Shown here piece after piece: positions 57,085 through 64,000 of a stretch of DNA of 64,000 nucleotides. The stretch spans positions 7,064,490-7,128,489 of the forward strand of contig NC_056534.1 in assembly GCF_910596095.1 (NCBI RefSeq). Direction: 5' to 3'. The DNA is from Thunnus maccoyii. Taxonomy: Eukaryota; Chordata; Actinopteri; Scombriformes; Scombridae. Position 1 is the first letter of the stretch. Each line of letters starts with the position of its first letter. The position numbers and the translations under genes were made by a program. Below the pieces are notes generated by a model that saw only the letters and a program-made list of their open reading frames with translations, did no database searches and was not told where the DNA came from.

Positions 57085-57508
57085 AGACAGTCTGTGAATG
57101 TGTGAAGAGACAGGGAAAAGTAAGAGGGGCAGGGTGAGAGATAAGGAAAGGCAAGAAATAACAGTAGAATTTAAAAAAGATAAAGGGAGATGAGATTGAT
57201 GGACACAAAAAGGGACAGAAAAAAATATAAAGGAGGAGCAAACAACAAAAAAGACAAAATCTGGGAGAGAGATGAAGTGATGGACAGAAAAAATTAGGCA
57301 AGTGCATAAAGAAAGAGATAGAGAAAGAGGAAATGAAAAAGAAGGAAAAATAGACAGGGAAGGATTAGAGATAGGGTGAGGCAGAGACATATCCTTAGTA
57401 AAAGACTGAAACAGAGAAGGGAAGGGAGAGGACCAGTGTGAGAGACAGAGAATAGAAAACCGGGAGAAAAGAGAGACCCAGAGAGGAGAGAAAGAAAGCG
57501 GAAGAGAG
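57085..57508. repeat. Homopurine-biased tract of about 420 bp
   Basis: The plus strand is overwhelmingly A and G, with loosely repeated GAGA, AAAG and GGGA units and only scattered pyrimidines. Open frames across it are compositional artefacts. Such mirror-rich purine tracts can form triplex (H-DNA) structures. Confidence 0.8.
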
Positions 57509-60136
57509 CATATTACTCGTGGCAGACTCTGTCATGGAGTTAATGGGGTTTTGCCACTTCCTATCATCCCAGTGCCTTTTGAACCGTGGCCTTTGCATAC
57601 AGAAAGATCATTAACTCTCAGCTCTGCCTCCTCCAGAGGCCTCGTCTTCTCTATGTCTGCAGGACGACTTGTCAGCAAGAACCTGGTGCATACTTCCCCG
57701 CTTCCATTTAAATCTGCACTACACACTTAACAGCACACGTTTGTTAGAAGCCCGAATTACCAGCCGGGGTTAAAAGGGAGAGGAGAGCCCAAGTCACTAA
57801 TTGGGATGTTGTGGATTTCTCTCTATTTACCGTCACTGAAATTCTGTTGTTGGGTGTGTACACATTGGGAAATATTCTTACCAAGACTGTAAGATCCAAA
57901 GTAAAGGAAGTATAAGTGAAATACAAGCAGCGCCAGAGAGAAGAGAGCCACCCCTCTACCTGGAAGTCAGAGACCGGGGCAGTCATGGCAGAAGTGGTGT
58001 AATAAAATCTTGTGATGTGTAGGGAACTGACAGCATGTAAATTGCTCTGATATTCTGCTTGAACATTTTGATTTTACAAAATGATACTATAACTTGTATG
58101 CAAGATAGTTTGTGGCAGGTTGCCTCCAATCTTTGGTAGCTAGCTGTTACATTAAGCAGGCTAACAAGCTCTACTTTGAGTTAAAGTGTCAAGCAAACTA
58201 GCACGTATTGAAATCTCAGAACAATCGTAGTTTGAGCAGAATATCAGAGCAACTCAGATTACACCATGGCTAGTTGATGCAGGCTGGTTTGACCATTTCC
58301 TAGCTATAATGTTAATCAATGAGGAGAATTAGCTTGCACCCCAACCCCCCTCATAACAACCAATTGTTGTCTGGTCTTCATTACCATATTCATACAGATG
58401 GACAGATGTATAAACAGGAACTGCAACCACCTCAAATCTCAGTTGGAACAGGTAAAATCTAAGTGCCTTGCTCACATGCAAACACACAGCTCTGTCTGGC
58501 AGGTGTTAGGTCTTGACCAGCTTTAAACTCCAGGGTGTCTGATATTATAAGCAGTTAATGTTGCATTAAGCTCTGGGTCAAGAACTGAACCCCAAAGCTG
58601 TTTATGCTGAGCAGAGCAATGCGCGGATGGGGATGGACAGGTGCGATACCTGCTGGCTAATCAGGTGGATAAATCCTCAGTGAGGCAGCGGAGAGATGAA
58701 TGAGGTGGAGGAGGAGGGCCAGGGCCAGAGTGAGGTCACTGTCTTACATCCCCTCCCTTTATCTCTCCTCCACACTTCAGCAGATTCACTTCATCCTGCG
58801 GTGTATAGAGGCTGACCACAACTCAGGGAGTTTCAAGATGTGTGTGTTTGTGCATCTGTGTGTGATTGAACACCTGATATTTGAGAGTCGGGGGAGCAGA
58901 AATAGGAAAACAACTCCCCTGTTTTCTTATCTAAGCTTGAAATTGATTGAAAAGACAACTGTCATGTTTACACGATTAAACACCTTGCCTCCAGTCAGTG
59001 AGGAAGATAATTAGACAAAATAAATAAGCAAGACAGCAAGTTTTGGTTTTGTTGTCTTCCTTTCTTGTTCATCTTTTTCTTCAGGAGTAACTTTGCCACT
59101 TCATTGATTTTCCTGATAAAAACAAACTTACACATTCTGGTGTGCACACCTAAAATGCCGTGAATTCCTCTTCTTGTTTGCGTGGCGTGGTCCAAAAACA
59201 GTTGTATTTGTTTATGAGTCCTTTAAAGCTTCACTACTCAATAATTGTATATTAAGAATAGATCTAATTAGTGTTGGGATGTTTGAGTGTTGTGTTGCCT
59301 GGATATACCTGAGTTCATACAGCTAAATATATCAAACTTTCAAGTCTTTTAGGTTTTCAAGTATTAAGGCTTTGTGCACCTTTCACACCACAAGTGTTTA
59401 TAGCTGGTATCATCAGCAGCCAAGTTGAGTCAGGTCAGGTCGATTTGTGGTACTGAATGATCTCAGCAGTGAGCGCACACAGCTAGAGTAAGCCCAGAGG
59501 GGATAACGTGTCAGTCATTAACCACCTGCATTGCTAAAAGCAAGCTTAACGTTGTCACACTGTATTCAAAGTGAGTTTTTAATACAGTCGAAATGTTTCC
59601 AATTTGGTTGCTGGCAGCTAGTTTGGTAATAAATCTTTTAGCTCATTATTTTGGATTTCTGGCCCACAGCTCCACTTTCATTAACTATGAACAACTCTCA
59701 GCAGCAGCAGGCAGCTGTTTTCAGCAAAATAAAAAAGGTCTAAAAGGACTTACTGTATGCTACCTGCCCAGCACCAAACCCTAGACAGAGTTAGCAAAGT
59801 AGTTGGCTGGTGAACAATAGCAGAGCATTTAGCTACTAAGGAGCTGGATATTCTTCTCTGATGGATACCAAACTAGAGATAAAAGGAAGGTGAATATTGG
59901 ACTGACATTCACCAGGTGAACAGAAACATGATTCCATATTAATGCTAATGTTGCTACATGACTGCTTGATGTAAAAGTAGGCAAATGTATGTTAACACAT
60001 TCACCATAACAACTTCATATACAGAACAAAGTAATATATTAATGTTGTGTTTCCTTCTTACACACCTAATTTAATGTGTTTTGTGTGTGCTTATGTACCT
60101 TTGTATCTTTAATTTTTTTTGTTTCTATTTATGATC
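57509..60136. other. Non-coding intergenic DNA
   Basis: No exon or clear mobile element was recognised in 2.6 kb. Segment 57535-57730 is less repetitive than its neighbours and could be a conserved non-coding element, but this cannot be tested here. Confidence 0.25.
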
Positions 60137-60804
60137 TTAAAGGAGACATATTATGCACATGTACAGGTCAATATTTTTAATCTTGGGTCTATCGGAATAT
60201 CTTTGCATGATTCACAGTTCAAAAACTGTATTTAACTCATACTGGCCCTTTATGCAGCCCCTCAGTTCAGCGTCTGTCTGAAACAGGCCGTTTTCTTCTT
60301 TGTGCTGTCTCTTTAAGGGCTCCCTCCTGAGGAGCCAACTCTGTTCTGATAGGCCAGCTCTTAGAAGCTGCCCCTCAGGGGACTTCCGCTTGCTCCAGAT
60401 GCTACATCAACAAACCATACAACACAATATAGTAGTTGGATTGCACTATTTTCTTCTCAAATACATCCAAACATGTTCAAGCTGAAATCAAATCCGAAAT
60501 ATGAGAGTGGATGACACAAACACCATGGGAAAACTTTAGCAACAACTTTAGCAGCAAAGGCTACAGAATGGACAAGCTCGTCACACATGCCTGTTGCTGA
60601 CGTCAGCTCGTCAGAAAGGTAGAAAAATTGTTGCAAATGAAGTGGTCAGAACAGGTTGAAGCCTGGACTTTTGACTTGCAGGGAGGAATTCCTTACGTTA
60701 ACCTCATGTTTTGGATCTTTTGACCATGTTTAGCATAAATATCCGACATCATAACAATATATAAATAACAGAAAATCACAAAAAGCACGATATGTCCCCT
60801 TTAA
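60137..60804. mobile_element. TTAA-bounded TIR element, longer copy
   Basis: The left end TTAAAGGAGACATATTATGC and the inverted right end (GCACGATATGTCCCCTTTAA) form imperfect 20-bp TIRs with TTAA at both borders. The 668-bp unit has no transposase frame. The interior has CTCTTTAAGGGCTCCCTCCT and a TGACGTCAG site at 60599. A short derivative of the same family is at 2301-2424. Confidence 0.7.
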
Positions 60805-62439
60805 ACAAAGACTGTCAACACTTGTATATGTTTGAATTAAGGTAAGGCCACTTATTCCTTTCTCTTTTATGAAAAATGGAATTTAGCAAGGCAAATGGAG
60901 AATACAGACAAAGATGCAACAATCCCCAACTATCCATCCCTCACTTCATAAACCACAGTGAGTGCAGTCTGTATGAATCCATATCCATCTCCTCCCTGAC
61001 AGCAGCAGCAACAGCAGAGGCAGATAACAGCATCCATGTGGGACACCACACAATTATTTACATCCTTGAAGCAAGAATTTGACATCTCCTCTTTTAGCTC
61101 AAAACCACCCTCTTCACCCCTTATTCATGTAGGCTTTCCGGCTTTGTATATTCCCTCCTTTTGATCACACATCTCCCTCTTTGAAAACACAATTTCTTAT
61201 TTATCATTGATAATTTCATATTGATGGAGTGCATGCAGAAGGGCGTGAAACATGGATTACATGTTTAAGCCGTGTTTGTGGTTGAAATAATGCATGGGTT
61301 CTATTTACGGAGGCGTTGGCAAACATGCTTATGGCTGTATACCTGCATGGTGATCATGATGGTGGAGATAGATCACAGGGGACTATTTATCCAGCCTTGT
61401 TTGCACGAGTATGTAGGCCAGATGAGCTTCTCAGGAATTTCCTGACAGTGTTCTTATGTGAGAATGAGTAATGAACCGAATGAATGACATACGTATGATA
61501 CATGATGCATGCTACAAGCTCCTGCAGCGCACATAAAAAGTCAAGGTTAAGTCATGTCAACCAGCCTGTGGGTAAGCAGCTTGAAAGGCTGAATAGATTA
61601 AGTCCTCAGAGGGGAAGCACTGTGATATCTGTTTCATCTGCAGTAGAGACTGTCCCTGCCTCGTGCTTAGGAATGTTTTTCTTACAAGAGACCATATGTC
61701 AGTGTCAGCTCCACGCAGTGTGGGGGCTCTGTCTTGTGTCAGCACCTGTGAGGGCAGACGTGTCAGGTATGATGGCAGGAATCAAGTCGTGAGGCCATGA
61801 GCTGTCCTGTAATTACAATGTGATGCTCACATCTCTGTTTTGCTCTATGGATGGTGTTATGGATATTTTTTGAGCGATGGTCAGCACCTCAGTGGAGAAA
61901 AGTGCACACGAGCCTTTGATGTCTTATAGCTGAAAATGTTTATTGAAGTACTTGGCCAAGTGGAGAACTGAAATAGCGAACATCGAAGTCATCTGCAACC
62001 CGGATGCTGTTTCTTTCTGTATTTCTGTTCTCTGAAGGTCTGAGTCCTAGTCTTTATCAGCCTACAGTATGAAAAATTCGTCTAATTGGTTCACTAGTTT
62101 CTAAACAAGGAACTGCATTTTACCCATGTCAGTTTAGGTCACATTGCATGGAACTTCTGCATTTTTGGTTTGAATGTCTGACTGTGTCAGTAGAATCTAC
62201 ACATCCACCTATCTGTGTTGTCTAGGAAAGCCTCCTCCGACCTTGGTGACCATGACAATGCTGATTTACCCTCTATCAGAGAGGTTCCTGCTTTCCCCAA
62301 AACATCACAGACAGCTGGAGTCTCAAGGAGAGGAGAATATGTCCTCTTCCTGCTCAAGAATTACAGTGTGAACTCAAGGCCCAGACTTGACCCAGTGTAA
62401 CCCAATTTGTAACCCCTAAAGATGGAAAATTCCATGACA
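60805..62439. other. Non-coding intergenic DNA
   Basis: No gene was recognised. Segment 61200-61460 is unique-looking, TAAT-containing DNA, possibly a regulatory element. No protein motif was seen in any frame. Confidence 0.25.
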
Positions 62440-62560
62440 GATGGCGATGTCAGTCGGTTTGTTGGTCCACCATTTCCAGACTGAAATATCTCAACAACTA
62501 CAGATGAATTGGCATCATATTTGGTAGAGACTTCCATGGTTATTAGTAGTCTCTAGTAAT
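62440..62560 (+). mobile_element. Fragment of GTTAGCATGCTAAC-type repeat
   Basis: CAGTCGGTTTGTTGGTCCAC, GACTGAAATATCTCAACAAC and CAGACTTCCATGGTTA-like strings match the start of the family also present at 32205 and 55215. It ends where the LINE tail begins. Confidence 0.5.
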
Positions 62561-64000
62561 AAGTCAAGTCAAGTCACATTTATTTATAGAGCAGTAGTGC
62601 AGAGCTGAAAGAAGCTACTACTGCATTGACCTGCTTGTCAAACTTAAGGGCAGAGTCAAATATCACCCCAAGGTTTTTGACATGGGGTTTGACAAAGGTG
62701 GATAGGTTGCCTAGGCTGTTGGAAATTGATTTGATGGACTCAGAGGGGCCAAATAGGACAACTTCAGTCTTGCTCTCATTTAACTGTAGGAAGTTTTGTG
62801 CCATCCAATACTTGATGTCCTCAAGGCAGTTCATAAGACTGAATAGACTGCAGTGGTCGTTGTGTTTCAGGGGGAGATACAACTCTGTGTTGTCTGCATA
62901 GCAGTGGGGGTAAATGTTGTACTTTTGGATGATTTGACCAAGGATCAAGGAGAACAGGATGGGACCTAGGATAGAACCCTGTGGGACACCACAGCAGAGA
63001 CTAGCTGGGGGAGAGGAAGAATTCCCTCTGTTGACAGAGAAGCTTCTGTTGCTGAGGTAGGATGCAAACCAGTTTAAGGCAGTGCCTATAACACCAACCC
63101 CATACTGGAGACGACTGATTAAAATGTTATGGTCTACTGTATCAAACACCACGCTGAGGTTGAGTAGAATCAGGGCAGACAGTCACAAGATCAACAATAT
63201 CAAGGGGGCAGGTTGCAGTTTTCATGGGTGAAACAATCTTACTGAGAAAGGGTAACGAGATGGGTTGAAAGCTGTCCAACGTGGATGAACAGGCAAGTGA
63301 GAAAGCTAGTCACAGGTGGAGGGGTAAATGTTTCAACTTTGGAGATGAAAAATTTTAAAAATTCCTCTCACTCAGCTGGGGAAACATGTAAACTGGTGCT
63401 GGGGGCGGGACAGATGAGGGAGTTAATGGTATTGAATTAGATTTTAGGATTATGGGAGTTGTTGGTGATGAGGTCAGAAAAGTATTTTGCCCTCGCTGCC
63501 TTTACTGCATCCTGAGGTTTAGGTTTACATCTTTTTGATTTAAGCGGGGCAATGGAGTAGAGAATAGAAAGGCAGGTGGTGTTAAATAAGGCAATAAGAT
63601 CCTCTGTGCTAAGGTGGGGAGGAGAAGCCTCAATAGTGCGGGGATTGGGGGCAGCTATGAGGGCATCAGAGATCTTATTGGCAGTCGAAGAGTTAATGAA
63701 GCGAGAGCGGCAAGCAGGGAGATGAGGTTTAGCTGGAGAAGAAGACAGAGAGGCATCAAATAATATTGCGCTATGATCTGACAGACAAGCATCAATTATT
63801 TCCATATTGTGAGTCAGAAAACCAAACGTAAACTAGGTCAAGTGTGTGGCCTAGCTTGTGAATATGGCCAGTAATGAGCTGCGTAAGGTTAAAAGATTCA
63901 ACCAGATGCATGAAATCAGTCACAAGAGGTTTAGAAGGAAAGCAAACATGGATATTGAAATTACCAAGAATCAGGACTTTGTCAAAGTTGGGCATGATAT
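62561..64000 (-). mobile_element. Internally deleted L2-like LINE, runs off window edge
   Basis: On the minus strand, from the right edge: an endonuclease piece (VLILGNFNIHVCFPSKPL, then GHTLDLVYVW), a frameshift, DHSAILFDASL and a linker ending with YFSDLITNNSHNP at about 63440. About 280 bp without clear coding follow, then a reverse-transcriptase fragment starting at motif A (FDTVDHNIL, 63145) and running through GVPQGSILGPILF and HCYADNTELYLPL to VKNLGVIFDSALKFDKQ. The YADD catalytic box is changed to YADN. The frame then jumps directly into a 3' tail (CTCTATAAATAAATGTGACT plus TGACT repeats, ending at 62561), so both the N-terminal and C-terminal thirds of the RT are missing. The copy is dead. 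Confidence 0.85.

Noticed and set aside
57002..57390. Long minus-strand reading frames rich in Ser, Leu and Phe
   Set aside because: They are by-products of the purine tract read in reverse; overlapping frames are open together and there is no domain or splice support.

Overview
This window is nuclear DNA from a ray-finned fish, probably a percomorph teleost. It carries intron-split vertebrate genes with GT-AG (and one GC-AG) introns. It is AT-rich, full of dinucleotide microsatellites, and scattered with teleost-type repeats: Tc1 fossils, L2-like LINE remnants, tRNA-derived SINEs and many short inverted-repeat elements. There are no operons, CRISPR arrays or prokaryotic features, and most long open frames are chance frames.

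Four protein-coding genes can be rebuilt completely, with reading frames that close at every splice junction. (1) gtpbp1, minus strand, 20619 to 10398: 14 coding exons, 674 aa, a translational-type GTPase. (2) A prototype galectin of the lgals1/lgals2 type, plus strand, 22437 to 25638: four coding exons, 131 aa, the first exon contributing only the ATG. (3) A urotensin-II receptor paralogue, minus strand, 28940 to 27861: a single coding exon of 359 aa. (4) adap1 (centaurin-alpha-1), minus strand, 51249 to 31884: 11 coding exons, 377 aa, an ArfGAP with two PH domains.

Layout: 1-7.9 kb is non-coding with a Tc1 fossil, short TIR elements and a tRNA-like repeat. 7.96-21.2 kb is gtpbp1 with its 3' UTR and promoter. 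21.2-22.4 kb separates the divergent gtpbp1 and galectin promoters. 22.4-25.9 kb is the galectin. 25.9-27.9 kb is a convergent spacer with a SINE. 27.9-28.9 kb is the receptor. 30.6-51.3 kb is adap1, whose introns hold most of the mobile DNA. 51.3-64 kb is intergenic and repeat-rich, with a Tc1 fossil containing a fold-back, a 5'-truncated LINE, a nested SINE-like insertion, a purine tract of about 420 bp, a TIR element of about 670 bp, and an internally deleted LINE running off the right edge.

The genes do not form a pathway. I saw no convincing new multi-gene system. The most interesting signals are about gene architecture: microsatellites serving as polypyrimidine tracts next to splice acceptors, a MITE about 34 bp upstream of an adap1 acceptor, a GC-AG intron, a tiny terminal coding exon, and fold-back hairpins in transposon remains. 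All assignments rest on reading the sequence against remembered protein families; no database search was run.
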